From Palsa-504 sp050011155 (GTDB lineage: Bacteria; Actinomycetota; Actinomycetes; Streptosporangiales; Streptosporangiaceae), in NCBI GenBank assembly GCA_050011155.1, contig JBEKJP010000020.1, positions 1-64,000 of the forward strand: a stretch of DNA of 64,000 nucleotides. The letters are read 5' to 3'. The position numbers were made by a program, and so were the translations under genes. Every line of letters starts with the position of its first letter. Position 1 is the stretch's first letter. The notes below the pieces were generated by a model that had not been told where the DNA came from, did no database searches, and saw only the letters and a list, made by a program, of their open reading frames with translations. Of this stretch, positions 1 to 8,043 are shown piece after piece.

Positions 1-71
1 CGACGTCGGCAAAACCGTCAAGCGCGAAGAAACAAGGAAGAAAACCCCGCAGGCAGGCACCTTAAATAACA

Positions 72-95
72 AGCTTAGCGGTCGCGCGGATAGGT
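72..95. repeat. Left terminal inverted repeat of the IS element
   Basis: Starts AGCTTAGCGGTCGCGCGGAT. Its reverse complement recurs at 1038-1061 with two mismatches over 24 bases. It lies 7 bases beyond the transposase stop codon, the usual compact arrangement of an IS end. Confidence 0.88.
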
Positions 96-101
96 AAGGG
101 A

Positions 102-962
102 TCATGGTCGCCTGGCCGGGCGGCTGTCCCACCGGTAGAGAGTCCATGCCTGGCGGATGAGGCTACGGACGGTGATGATCGCATCGGCGAGATCGAAGAA
201 GGCGTCGATGACCTCCTCGTGGCGTTCATAGCAGCGCTGCAGGCGGTTGAAGCCGTTATGCCAGGAGCTGGTGCGCTCGATGTGCCAGCGCTGCCCGGCC
301 TGGATCGGGGCCTTGCCGCCCTTGCGGGCGATTTCGCCGGTCATGCCGCGGGCGGCCAGCTCGTCGCGGGTCTTCTGCGAGTCGTATCCGGCGTCGAGGT
401 GGATGGTGATGTCATCGGGCAGCGGGCCCAGGTCATCGAGTTTGTCCAGCGTGGGTGCCAGCAGCGGGGAGTCGTGCCGGTTCGCCGGGGCCAGCACCCG
501 GCCCAGCGGGATGCCGTAGCCCTCCGCCAGCAGGGACCGTTTCATGCCGAGCTTGCGGCGGTCCACCGGGCTGGGGCCGGCGCAGTCCCCGCCGCCGGGA
601 GCTTTGGTAATGCAGCCGTCAACGGCCAGGCCGGCCAGGACCAGCCCGGCGATGCGGTCATAGGACTCCCGGGCGATCTGCTTCAGCTCCGCGAAGATCC
701 CGGCCTTGATCCACTCGTCGCGGCGGTCCCGGATCGTGGTGGCGCCGCAGGTGCAGTCGGCGATCGAGGCACAGGAGCAGCCGGACCGCAGGACCTGGAT
801 CAGTTTCTCGAAGATGACCCGGTCGCCGATCCGCGGCTTGTGGCAGCCCAGCGGGTGCGAGGGGTCATAGACGGGCCGGTCGGGCAGCAGCGCGGCGAAC
901 TGGTCCCAGAGGGGCTCCAGCAGCCATGATGGGATGGCAGGCACAGGGACTCCCGTGATCAC
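102..962 (-). CDS. IS5-family DDE transposase
   Basis: 286-residue transposase that cuts and joins the ends of the surrounding element. The N-terminal third (about 1-80) is the DUF4096-like region (WLLEPLWDQFAALLP, then GCSCASIADC). The DDE catalytic residues are visible as D115 (LAVDGC), D190 (HLDAGYDS) and E229 (WHIERTSSW), each in the expected IS5-type context. The start is GTG at 962; no in-frame ATG lies close upstream. The frame is intact and of normal length, so the enzyme may be active. The start codon lies in the arm of a strong hairpin, annotated separately. Its ends at 72-95 and 1038-1061 flank it closely. Confidence 0.93.
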   Translation of the reverse strand: MITGVPVPAIPSWLLEPLWDQFAALLPDRPVYDPSHPLGCHKPRIGDRVIFEKLIQVLRSGCSCASIADCTCGATTIRDRRDEWIKAGIFAELKQIARESYDRIAGLVLAGLAVDGCITKAPGGGDCAGPSPVDRRKLGMKRSLLAEGYGIPLGRVLAPANRHDSPLLAPTLDKLDDLGPLPDDITIHLDAGYDSQKTRDELAARGMTGEIARKGGKAPIQAGQRWHIERTSSWHNGFNRLQRCYERHEEVIDAFFDLADAIITVRSLIRQAWTLYRWDSRPARRP

Positions 963-1000
963 GAAGCGTAGAGAACTCCGATGATCACGGGACCTGTGCC
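940..1000 (-). promoter_or_regulatory. Hairpin over the transposase start codon
   Basis: TCCCGTGATCA (951-961) is exactly complementary to TGATCACGGGA (982-992). The match resumes outside with GGCACAGG (940-947) against CCTGTGCC (993-1000) after a 3-nt bulge, giving a stem of about 19 pairs. In the transposase mRNA the GGAG ribosome-binding motif (976-979) sits in the loop and the GTG start in the 3' arm. Inference: like the read-through protection known in other IS families, it may block translation of transcripts entering from outside. Confidence 0.6.
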
Positions 1001-1115
1001 TGTTTCGCCTATGACACGCCGAAGCCCCGCAGATTACACCAATCCGCGCGAGCGCTAAGCTAAGCGTGTTCGGCGTGGCTGGCCGACGCTCGGTTCTGCA
1101 TGACCGCAGACAGGG

Positions 1116-2291
1116 TCAGCGGCCGGGGACACGCCGGATCGCCCCGTCGGCGCGCAGGTCGGCCAGGGTGGGGTAGCCGTCCACGGCCATGAGCAGGTCG
1201 GCCTCGGCGAGTAGCGAGCGGATAATGTGCACGACGGCGTCCTCGCCGCCGAGGGCGAGCGCGTAGATGTAGGGGCGACCGATCCCGACCGCAGTGGCGC
1301 CCAGGGCCAGCGCTTTGACCGCGTCAGCGCCGGTGCGGACACCGGAGTCGAATAGGACCGGGGTGTCGCCTGCGGCGTCGACGACGTCGGGCAGGGCTTC
1401 GAGGGTCGGGAGGCCGCCGTCTGCCTGCCGGCCGCCGTGGTTGGAGCAGTAGATGCCGTCGACACCGTGGTCCTTGGCCCGGCGCACGTCGTCGGGGTGG
1501 TTGATGCCCTTGAGCACGATCGGCAGGCTGGTGGCGTCTCGCATCCAGGCGAGATCGTCCCAGCCCACCGAGTGCCCGAAGATCTTCGCCCACTCCTGCA
1601 CCGCAGCGGGCAGGTCGTCCTCGGGGCTCTTAGCGAGGCGCTTGCGGAAATACGGGTCCGAGAAGTAGTTGGCCAGGACATAGCCCCGCAATTGCGGGAA
1701 GTTCGCGGTGTGCAGGTCCCGGGGGCGCCAGCCGGTTATCCAGGTGTCAAGGGTGACGATGAGAGCGCGGTAGCCGGCGTGCTCGGCGCGCCGGATCAGG
1801 CTCGTGGCGAGGTCGCGATCGGTGGGCGTGTAGAGCTGGAAGAACCCGGGGGTGTCCCCGAACCGGGCGGCCACTTGCTCTAGGGGGTCATTGGTCAGGG
1901 TCGACACGGTCCACGGCACGCCGGTGCGGGCGGCAGCTCCTGCTACGGCGAGGTCGCCGTGGAAGTCTTGCGAGCAGATGCCGGTGACCCCTACTGGGGC
2001 CAGGAAAAGCGGGCTGGGCAGGTCGAGCCCGAACAGCGACACGGACAGGTCGCGCTTGGTGGCCTGCTGCATCATCCGCGGCACGATCCCCCAGCCGCCG
2101 AAAGCCTCGACGTTGGCGTGCTGGGTGCGCTCGGCACCGGCGCCCCCCGCTACGAAAGACAGGATCCAGTCCGGAAGGGCCGCCGCCCCGTTCCGCTCCA
2201 GCGTCTGGTAGTCCATCGGCCAGCGCGGCAGCCTCCCCTGAAGAACGCCTGCCTCGTAGATCTCATTCTGGTAATCACCGTACTGGGACAT
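1116..2291 (-). CDS. FMN-dependent alpha-hydroxy-acid oxidase, lactate 2-monooxygenase-like
   Basis: 391-residue TIM-barrel flavoenzyme of the glycolate oxidase / flavocytochrome b2 family, which oxidises L-2-hydroxy acids with FMN. The N-terminus (MSQYGDYQNEIYEAG) and the overall length closely resemble mycobacterial lactate 2-monooxygenase, which converts lactate plus O2 to acetate and CO2. Active-site residues are in place: K261 (VLKGINHP), H285 and R288 (CSNHGGRQADGG), D315 and R319 (FDSGVRTGAD). The start at 2291 was chosen because AGGGGAC lies just upstream and homology begins there; the frame is open 35 codons further. Soluble cytoplasmic protein. It stands alone beside the IS element, so the substrate (lactate or another 2-hydroxy acid) is inferred from the family only. 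Confidence 0.9.
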   Translation of the reverse strand: MSQYGDYQNEIYEAGVLQGRLPRWPMDYQTLERNGAAALPDWILSFVAGGAGAERTQHANVEAFGGWGIVPRMMQQATKRDLSVSLFGLDLPSPLFLAPVGVTGICSQDFHGDLAVAGAAARTGVPWTVSTLTNDPLEQVAARFGDTPGFFQLYTPTDRDLATSLIRRAEHAGYRALIVTLDTWITGWRPRDLHTANFPQLRGYVLANYFSDPYFRKRLAKSPEDDLPAAVQEWAKIFGHSVGWDDLAWMRDATSLPIVLKGINHPDDVRRAKDHGVDGIYCSNHGGRQADGGLPTLEALPDVVDAAGDTPVLFDSGVRTGADAVKALALGATAVGIGRPYIYALALGGEDAVVHIIRSLLAEADLLMAVDGYPTLADLRADGAIRRVPGR

Positions 2292-2499
2292 TCCCGGTCC
2301 CCTCTGCTCAGCCATCGACAGCCGATGCGCGTTCACCCCTGAGTCAAGCGCGCCCGTGCCCTGCGGGAAACCGCCGATCCGGCGAAGGCTCATCACCGCA
2401 GCCGATTACCCTGCATCGAGTCATGCTGCGCGCAGATGATCAGGGCTGGTCAGCGGCACTTGATATTTAACCCCTGTTGCCTGTGCTGTCTGGAGTTGC

Positions 2500-2640
2500 T
2501 TGTTGCCAATGACGCTGGACGACATCGATGACTGGCGCCGCGGCGAACTGGCGGTCCGCGGGAAAGCACGGCGGGAGGAGGCGCTTCCGCTGCCGTGCGA
2601 TGTCGGCGAGGCGATCGCTGATTACCTCCCTTGGGCCGCC
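2500..2640 (+). pseudogene. Remnant of a tyrosine recombinase (integrase)
   Basis: The frame TLDDIDDWRRGELAVRGK followed by ALPLPCDVGEAIADYL matches the beta-strand region of the catalytic domain of phage-type integrases (consensus LRLDDIDWRxGEL, then LPLPxDVGEALxxYL). The sequence then loses similarity, and I find no HxxR or catalytic Tyr block downstream. Only about 45 codons survive, with one extra codon in DDIDDW. It is probably a scar of an integrated element next to the IS. Confidence 0.6.
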
Positions 2641-2798
2641 GCTGGTAGCAGTGAGCTGGTGTACCGAGTCCTGGCATGGCCGCCGAGATCCGCAAGACGA
2701 TCCTGCGGCCGGACCGCCACCCGCCTGGCATGCGCCAGTATCGGTCTTAAGCGATCGAGCACACCCTGTGCGTTCGCCAGGGAGAGTGGAGGCCGGCG

Positions 2799-3773
2799 AT
2801 GCCGGACGATAGCACGCGGACCGTATTGGTATCCCTTGGGGCGGGTCTTGGGGTCAGCCTTGCCAAGGTCGGTGCAGCGGTCTTCACTGGTTCGACCGCC
2901 TTGGCCGCCGAGGCCGCGCATTCACTCGCCGATAACGCCAACGACCTGTCCCTCTTCATTGCCCAGCGTCGCAGCAGCCGCCCTCCCGACGATCAGCATC
3001 CCCTGGGGTACGGGCGGGAAGCCTACTTCTGGGCGCTGATCGCGGCTCTCGGCGTGCTGGTCGCCGGCGCGGGGTTCTCCCTGCGTGACGGCATCGATGA
3101 CCTGATCCACCCCAGCGCCACCAAGTCGTTCGCCGTAGCCTATGTCGTGCTTGCCATCTCTACCGTCTTTGATCTGGTGTCAATTCGCCAGTCAGCGGGC
3201 CAGATGATCCGCCGGGCACGCCGTTACCATCGAGAATTCCTGGAGGAGTCCAGGGTCACGTCTGAATCCTCGCTGCGGGCTGTGTTCCTCGAGGACGCGG
3301 TGTCGGTCTTCGGAGACGTGATCGCGTTTGCCGCCTTGGCCCTTAATCAGATCACCGGGTCGTCGATACCGCAGGGAGTGGCCGCGGTGCTCATCGCGCT
3401 GGTGATGATCCGCGTCAGTCTTCGGCTTGTCCAGCGCAGCCACGACTTCCTGGTCGGCGCCTGGGCGGGGGCCGGGGGACCGGAGGGCCGCGATGTTGCT
3501 GGCCTCACCCAGCCATTCCGGCCAGCTGAGGAGGAGAGAGTACGAGCCTTCCTCCTCGGGTACCCCGGTGTGACCGCCATTCACGAACTCCTGGTCACCT
3601 TCGTCGGTCCGGGCCGGGTGTGGATTGTCGCCCGGGTTGACATCGACGACGGCCTCCGCGGCGCTCAGGTCAAGGCACTGGCACGCGGCATCGAGTCGGG
3701 CTTGAGGCATGGGTCGGAAGACGTCTACCGGGTGGACATCGTGCCCCTTGGCGAACCACAGGCTTTGCCGTAA
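2799..3773 (+). CDS. Cation diffusion facilitator (CDF) metal exporter
   Basis: 324-residue inner-membrane exporter expected to move Zn2+ or a related divalent ion out of the cytoplasm against protons. After the first membrane span comes the TM2 metal signature AEAAHSLADNAND (H41, D45, D49), then HPLGYGREAYFW, and a second acidic motif FLEDAVSVFGD in TM5, as in ZitB/CzcD-type proteins. The C-terminal cytoplasmic domain (about 235-320, VRAFLLGYPGVTAIHELLVTFVGPG) has the ferredoxin-like fold sequence typical of the family. ATG preceded by GGAGAGTGGAGG. No metal regulator is adjacent. The metal is not predictable from sequence alone. Confidence 0.9.
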   Translation: MPDDSTRTVLVSLGAGLGVSLAKVGAAVFTGSTALAAEAAHSLADNANDLSLFIAQRRSSRPPDDQHPLGYGREAYFWALIAALGVLVAGAGFSLRDGIDDLIHPSATKSFAVAYVVLAISTVFDLVSIRQSAGQMIRRARRYHREFLEESRVTSESSLRAVFLEDAVSVFGDVIAFAALALNQITGSSIPQGVAAVLIALVMIRVSLRLVQRSHDFLVGAWAGAGGPEGRDVAGLTQPFRPAEEERVRAFLLGYPGVTAIHELLVTFVGPGRVWIVARVDIDDGLRGAQVKALARGIESGLRHGSEDVYRVDIVPLGEPQALP

Positions 3774-3789
3774 CCGACAGCGGAGCGTC

Positions 3790-4681
3790 CGGGCTCAGGC
3801 CGGCGGGCTGCGGCTGGAGGCGCTCGCCGAGGCTGATCCGCCGCACCGGCTGATCTCGGCCCGGGTTTACCGGCTCAGCGAGCACGTCACCGACGACCGG
3901 GTGGCGGCGCCGCCCGCCGTGACCGCGGGCCGGGTACCGGCCGAGGCGATGGCGCTGGCGCGCCGGTCGCTCGCCGAGTTTGCCCCGCCCGGCCTCAGCA
4001 TGGCCGTCACGGGCGCGGGCACCGGGGATGCTGCCGGTGCTGGGATCCAGACGTGGAGCCTGGCGCTCGGCTGGGCCGACCTTGACCGGCCGGAGCCGCT
4101 CAGGCCCGGCCAGCGGTTCATGACCGGCGCGCTCACCCAGGTCGTCACCGCCACCGTGATGCTGCGGCTGGTGGCCGACGGCCGGGTCGAGCTTGACGCT
4201 CCAGCCGGCCGTTACCTGCGCGCGGTCCGGCTGGCCGACCCGGAGGTCACCGTTCGTGAACTGCTCAGCCATACGGGCGGGGTGGTGGACGACCCGGCTC
4301 GACGACGCCGGCCGCTTCCGGCGGGTCACGGCGCAGATCTGCGTCATCCCGGCCGTGGGCGGCCTGTGGTCGACCGCGGCCGACTTGTCCCGTTTCGGCG
4401 CCACCTGGACCTCGCTGCTCCCCGCCGGCCTGGCCGCCGAGGCGCTCAGGCCCCAGCGGGCGTCCGGTAGCGCTGCCGGCCCGCGCTTCGGCCTTGGCTG
4501 GCCGCTGCGTCCGGACGGAAGCGTGGCCGGCCTCGTCGGCGGCGGCGTCTCGGGCACGGTCGCGTCGTTGCTCATCGTGCCGGGTGCCGGCCGCGCCGCC
4601 GTCACGATGATGAGCAGGCTCATCCCGACTGCCGTGGAGGAGATCAACGGCCGCCTGCTGAGCCTGGCGCCCGAGGGCTGA
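3790..4681 (+). pseudogene. Decayed serine hydrolase (class C beta-lactamase family)
   Basis: Two reading frames together resemble a serine hydrolase. The first frame (to about 4300) has FMTGALTQVVTATVMLRLV then VRELLSHTGGVVDDP, where FxxxSxxKxFTA and VRxLLSHTSGL are expected. The second frame (about 4300-4681) continues with VGGLWSTAADLSRFG and FGLGWPLRPDGSVAG, typical of the C-terminal half. The frame change and the missing middle indicate an internal deletion. The nucleophile motif SxxK reads ALTQ, so the catalytic Ser and Lys are both gone. Boundaries are approximate. Confidence 0.7.
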
Positions 4682-4698
4682 GCCGGAGGCACGGGGTA

Positions 4699-4749
4699 AA
4701 CCGCCATCCGTTCCGGTGAAAGGATCTTTTCGCCGAGCGGATGGCGGTT
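4699..4749. terminator. Long inverted repeat, possible bidirectional terminator
   Basis: AACCGCCATCCG (4699-4710) pairs perfectly with CGGATGGCGGTT (4738-4749). The interior pairs further (CGGTGAAA against TTTTCGCCG) around a short GGATC loop, so nearly the whole 51 bases form one stem. It sits 17 bases after the end of the serine-hydrolase remnant. It could also be the end of a decayed mobile element. Confidence 0.45.
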
Positions 4750-5214
4750 CCTCCCCAGAGGTGCTTGAGAGCGCCTTCCTTGTCGGTGAGCCGCATCTGC
4801 GGGAGCCCTCAGAACGGGTCCATCTGCGCGGCGCAGGCCACGAGGTCGGTATGGAGCGTGCTGCGAAAGTTCCAGAAGCGTTTGCCTGGCAGGGACAGGA
4901 TGCCGGGGCGCCGGGGCACCTTGCGGGCGGTGTTCTTGATGCTGACGGTGCACGGGTCATCTCACGAGGGGCGTGCTGGGCCGGGCGCCCCGCGGCAGGA
5001 CGTAGTGAAACCGCGGTTCCAGTGCGTCCTGGCGCGGTGAAAGCGCGGTTCCGTAGCGTTCCGGCCGGTGCTGCCGCCCGGGCCGCGGCCCCGCCAGTTT
5101 GCAACACGCCCTGTAGCGCCGGCAGATGCCGAATCGGCAGGGCGGTTGTTGGGTGTGTCGGTGTGGGCATGACGCTGACGTGTCGCGCTGACCGGGCCTA
5201 TTAAGATCCGGTGC
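4750..5214. other. Non-coding stretch with gene fragment and short direct repeats
   Basis: No complete gene. On the minus strand 4809-4961 reads as an open stub (KNTARKVPRRPG, LPGKRFWNFRST, ending CAAQMDPF) that looks like the end of a real protein, which I cannot identify. GTGAAACCGCGGTTCC at 5005-5020 recurs as GTGAAAGCGCGGTTCC at 5037-5052 (15 of 16, spacing 32). The last 50 bases hold the presumed promoter of the peptidase. Confidence 0.4.
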
Positions 5215-6234
5215 ATGCCCAGGTATCCGGATATCGAGCCCTATGAGAGCGGCCTGCTGGACACGGGTGACGGGAACCTCGTGTACTGGGAGACCTGCGG
5301 GAACCCTGATGGCGTGCCCGCGCTGATCGTGCACGGTGGCCCGGGGTCGGGCTGCACGGCGGGGAACCGGAGGTCGCTTGACCCGGGGAAGTTCCGGATC
5401 GTCATCTTCGATCAGCGCAACTGCGGCCGCAGCCTGCCGCACGCCAGTGACCCTGCGGCGGACATGAGCCTGAATACGACCGGGCACCTGCTCAGGGACA
5501 TGGAGCAGCTGCGCGAGCACCTTGGCGTGGAGAAGTGGCTGCTGCGCGGCGGGTCGTGGGGGGTGACGCTGTCGCTGGCGTACGCGGAGCGGCATCCGGA
5601 GCGGGTCAGCGGGATGCTCATGCTCAGCGTGACCTCGACCAGGCGGCTGGAGCTTGACTGGCTGTACCGGGGCGTCGGCCGGTTCTTCCCCGAGGCCTGG
5701 GCCCGGTTCCGCGACTTCGCGGGCCTGACCGGTTCGTACCGGCTGCCGACCGACAGCACGCCGCCGATCCCGGGCCTGCTCCAGGCGTACTCACAGATGA
5801 TGGAGGACCCCGACATCGAAGTCCGGTCGAGGGCCGCGGCCGAGTGGACGACCTGGGAGGACGCGGTCATCTCGCAGGAAAGCAACGGGAGCCCCGGCGC
5901 GTACGGCGACCGGCCCGACGACGCGAAACTGGCGTTCGTGCGCATCTGCTCGCACTACTTCGCGCACGACGGCTTCCTCGAGGACGGCGTGCTGATCCGC
6001 GAGGCCGGCCAGCTGGCCGGCATCCCCGGCGTCTTGATCCACGGCCGCAACGACCTCGGCGGCGGCGCCTGCACCCCGTGGGAACTCGCCCGCGCCTGGC
6101 CCGGCGCCGAGCTGATCATCATCGAAGACTCCGGCCATACCGGCAGCACCACCATGACCGAGCAGATGCACGCCGCCGCCGGCCGCCTCTACGAGCAGAT
6201 CACGAACCCGCCCACCCGCGTGGCGCATACGTAA
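5215..6234 (+). CDS. pip: Prolyl iminopeptidase (peptidase family S33)
   Basis: 339-residue cytoplasmic alpha/beta hydrolase expected to release N-terminal proline from peptides. The family signature is complete: the oxyanion-hole motif HGGPGSG (40-46), FDQRNCGRS (65-73, where the family usually has FDQRGxGRS), the nucleophile elbow GGSWG (S114 in GGSWGVTLSLAYAERHPERV), the catalytic Asp in HGRNDLGG and the His in EDSGHTGS near the C-terminus. The usual acid is Asp in HGRYD; here it is HGRND. Length is close to the family norm of about 315-340. Monocistronic; it converges on the LacI-type regulator downstream. Confidence 0.88.
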   Translation: MPRYPDIEPYESGLLDTGDGNLVYWETCGNPDGVPALIVHGGPGSGCTAGNRRSLDPGKFRIVIFDQRNCGRSLPHASDPAADMSLNTTGHLLRDMEQLREHLGVEKWLLRGGSWGVTLSLAYAERHPERVSGMLMLSVTSTRRLELDWLYRGVGRFFPEAWARFRDFAGLTGSYRLPTDSTPPIPGLLQAYSQMMEDPDIEVRSRAAAEWTTWEDAVISQESNGSPGAYGDRPDDAKLAFVRICSHYFAHDGFLEDGVLIREAGQLAGIPGVLIHGRNDLGGGACTPWELARAWPGAELIIIEDSGHTGSTTMTEQMHAAAGRLYEQITNPPTRVAHT

Positions 6235-6275
6235 ACCAGTCCGCATTCCGGCGTACCTCCGGAGCAGGCGCGGGC

Positions 6276-7436
6276 TCACCCGCTTGCTCTGGATCCGGAG
6301 GCCGGGGCGGTGTGCGGGCCGCAGCCGCAGCTTTCCCTGATGATGAGCTCGGCGGGCAGCCGTTCGACGTGGCGGGGCAGGTCCGGCTGGGCGATCCGCT
6401 GCAGCAGGCGGGCGCAGGCACGCTCGCCGAGGAGGCGCATGGGCTGCCGGACCGTGGTCAGGGGCGGTAGGAGCAGGGCGCCGGCGTGCATGTCGTCGAA
6501 GCCGACGACGGCGATGTCGGCTGGGACCCGAATCCCTGCCAGCTGCAGCTCGCGGATGGCTCCGATCGCCATCTGGTCGTTGGCGCAGACGATCGCATCG
6601 GGTCGCTCCCGCCGCGGCCGGGTGAGGATCTCGCGCACGGCCAGCTGGCCGCTCATGGCGGCGAACCAGCCCTGGAAGGACCCGGCCAGCGTCGCGCCCG
6701 GGTGCGCGGCGACTGCGTCCGCCAGGGCGCTGTGCCGTTCCCGTGCGTCCGGGGCCTCCGGCGGCCCGGTTATCTCGAACAGCCGGGTCCGGCCGTGCCG
6801 TTCGACCAGGTGGCCGACCAGCGCCTTAGTGCCGGCCCGGTTGTCGACGCCGAAGACGTCGGCGTGCGGCTCGCCGGGGGAGCCGGCGACCAGCACGACC
6901 GGGACACGTGCGGCCACTCGCGCCAGGTGCTCGGAGCTGACGATCCCCTCGGCGATGAGCATCCCGTCGACCTTGGCCGATATTTTCTGCATCCGCTGAT
7001 AGGCGCCCGCCGGGTTGTCGTCGCGTAGCAAGGCGATCAGCAGCGACCATTCGATCTCGCCCAGCGAGGACTCCACGCCGCGCAGTACCTCTTCGATGAA
7101 CAGCAAGCCCTGCTGCTCGACATCGGTGTCAGGGCTGCGGCTTTCCACGGCCAGGAGCCCGATCACTTCCTTGCGCTGCCGGACCATGCTCTGCGCCGCG
7201 CTGTCGGGAACGTAGCCGAGGGCCTCGATCACCTCCAGCACGCGCGCCCGGGTGGACGGGCGGACCCGGTCCTGGCCGTGGACTACCCGGGAGACCGTAG
7301 CCGTGGAGACTCCCGCTTCTCGCGCCACGTCGTAGAGCGTGGCGGCCGGAGAAACGCCGAACCCGGTCAGCCGGTTCCCCTCTCGTGTGCTGCCACCACG
7401 GCAGTCGGCAACCTGCGCGGCGCAACCCGCGATCAC
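6276..7436 (-). CDS. LacI-family transcriptional regulator
   Basis: Up to 386 residues. The helix-turn-helix and hinge are at about 33-75 (TLYDVAREAGVSTATVSRVV, then ARVLEVIEALGYVPDSAAQS), followed by a periplasmic-binding-protein-like ligand domain with the usual motifs IVCANDQMAIGAIRELQLAG and DIAVVGFDDM. A sugar or related metabolite is the expected effector. The written start is GTG at 7436. The family normally begins a few residues before TLYDVA, so a later start is likely, but no ATG/GTG lies there. A 10-bp palindrome of LacI-operator type lies just upstream, suggesting autoregulation. No sugar transporter is adjacent, so the target is unknown. Confidence 0.85.
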   Translation of the reverse strand: MIAGCAAQVADCRGGSTREGNRLTGFGVSPAATLYDVAREAGVSTATVSRVVHGQDRVRPSTRARVLEVIEALGYVPDSAAQSMVRQRKEVIGLLAVESRSPDTDVEQQGLLFIEEVLRGVESSLGEIEWSLLIALLRDDNPAGAYQRMQKISAKVDGMLIAEGIVSSEHLARVAARVPVVLVAGSPGEPHADVFGVDNRAGTKALVGHLVERHGRTRLFEITGPPEAPDARERHSALADAVAAHPGATLAGSFQGWFAAMSGQLAVREILTRPRRERPDAIVCANDQMAIGAIRELQLAGIRVPADIAVVGFDDMHAGALLLPPLTTVRQPMRLLGERACARLLQRIAQPDLPRHVERLPAELIIRESCGCGPHTAPASGSRASG

Positions 7437-7451
7437 CGCAGATTACCAATC

Positions 7452-7461
7452 TAAGCGCTTA
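7452..7461. promoter_or_regulatory. LacI-type operator upstream of the LacI-family gene
   Basis: TAAGCGCTTA is a perfect 10-bp palindrome with the central CG typical of LacI/GalR-family operators. It is 15 bp upstream of the regulator GTG, a position suited to autorepression. It is also 46 bp beyond the stop of the MarR-family gene, so it is more likely to serve the LacI gene only. Confidence 0.55.
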
Positions 7462-7507
7462 CATGCCGCTGAATTCCATGATGCCCACCGAGTGGGTAGG
7501 CGCGCGG

Positions 7508-7957
7508 CTAGGTCAGGCGGGACAAGAGGCTGACGAACTGGCGCCGCTGCGCCGCGGTGAGGGGGGCGAGCACGGCCTCCTGGATCCCTTCGATAACGGC
7601 ATCGAGCCTGACGAGCGCGTCGGCCCCTTGGGGAGTGAGCGTGACGATGTTGCGCCGTTTGTGGCCGGGGTCGACCTTCCGCTCGACGTAGCCGCGTGAC
7701 TCGAGTTCGTTGAGGGCGGCGGTGACGTCGCTCCGGTCGATCCCGGTGTCACGGCTGAGGTCGGCTTGGCTGGCCGGCCCCCACTGCTCGAGCGCGGCCA
7801 GCAGCCGGAAGTGGTAGCCGCGCAGTCCGTCGCCGTGGGCCTCGAAGCCGGCCGCCAGCAGCGCTGAGGAGCGGGCGAAGACGCGGCTGAGGATCCAGGT
7901 CGGACGTTCCCCGACCCGATCAGGAACCCGGCCGATGGCATCGTGACGCACTGGCAT
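7508..7957 (-). CDS. MarR-family transcriptional regulator
   Basis: 149 residues from the ATG at 7957 (an upstream GTG at 7993 lies inside the operator and is unlikely). The winged helix-turn-helix spans about 35-110: LRGYHFRLLAALEQWGPASQ, ADLSRDTGIDRSDVTAALNE, LESRGYVERKVDPGHKRRN, VTLTPQGADAL. Such proteins are small dimeric repressors relieved by phenolic or hydrophobic ligands. It is divergent from the efflux pump at 8044 across a palindrome-rich gap of 86 bp, the classic arrangement for a MarR protein that represses its own gene and the pump. Confidence 0.9.
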   Translation of the reverse strand: MPVRHDAIGRVPDRVGERPTWILSRVFARSSALLAAGFEAHGDGLRGYHFRLLAALEQWGPASQADLSRDTGIDRSDVTAALNELESRGYVERKVDPGHKRRNIVTLTPQGADALVRLDAVIEGIQEAVLAPLTAAQRRQFVSLLSRLT

Positions 7958-7976
7958 GCCCCTCAGATTATCAGTT

Positions 7977-8034
7977 GTTGGCCAGGCCAACACTTTGCTA
8001 TGTTGGTTAAACCAACATTGGCCAGGCCAACACT
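7977..8034. promoter_or_regulatory. MarR operator array between regulator and efflux pump
   Basis: Three perfect palindromes: GTTGGCCAGGCCAAC (7977-7991), ATGTTGGTTAAACCAACAT (8000-8018) and TTGGCCAGGCCAA (8018-8030). The outer two lie in 17-bp identical direct repeats (7978-7994 and 8018-8034) spaced exactly 40 bp, about four helical turns. The last ends 9 bp before the pump ATG, next to its GGAGG. All are reasonable MarR sites. Confidence 0.75.
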
Positions 8035-8043
8035 GGAGGTCGT

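Larger units (their letters stand above)
72..1061 (-). mobile_element. IS5-family-type insertion sequence, complete
   Basis: A 990-bp unit holding one transposase gene, bounded by inverted repeats at 72-95 and 1038-1061. The outer 20 bases of the two ends match at 19 of 20 positions, and extending to 24 bases gives 22 of 24. Length, single DDE gene and repeat size fit IS5-type elements. I could not settle the target duplication: the bases outside the repeats (ACA on the left, AAG on the right) do not form a clear copy, though a TA-type duplication lying inside the ends is possible. Confidence 0.88.
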
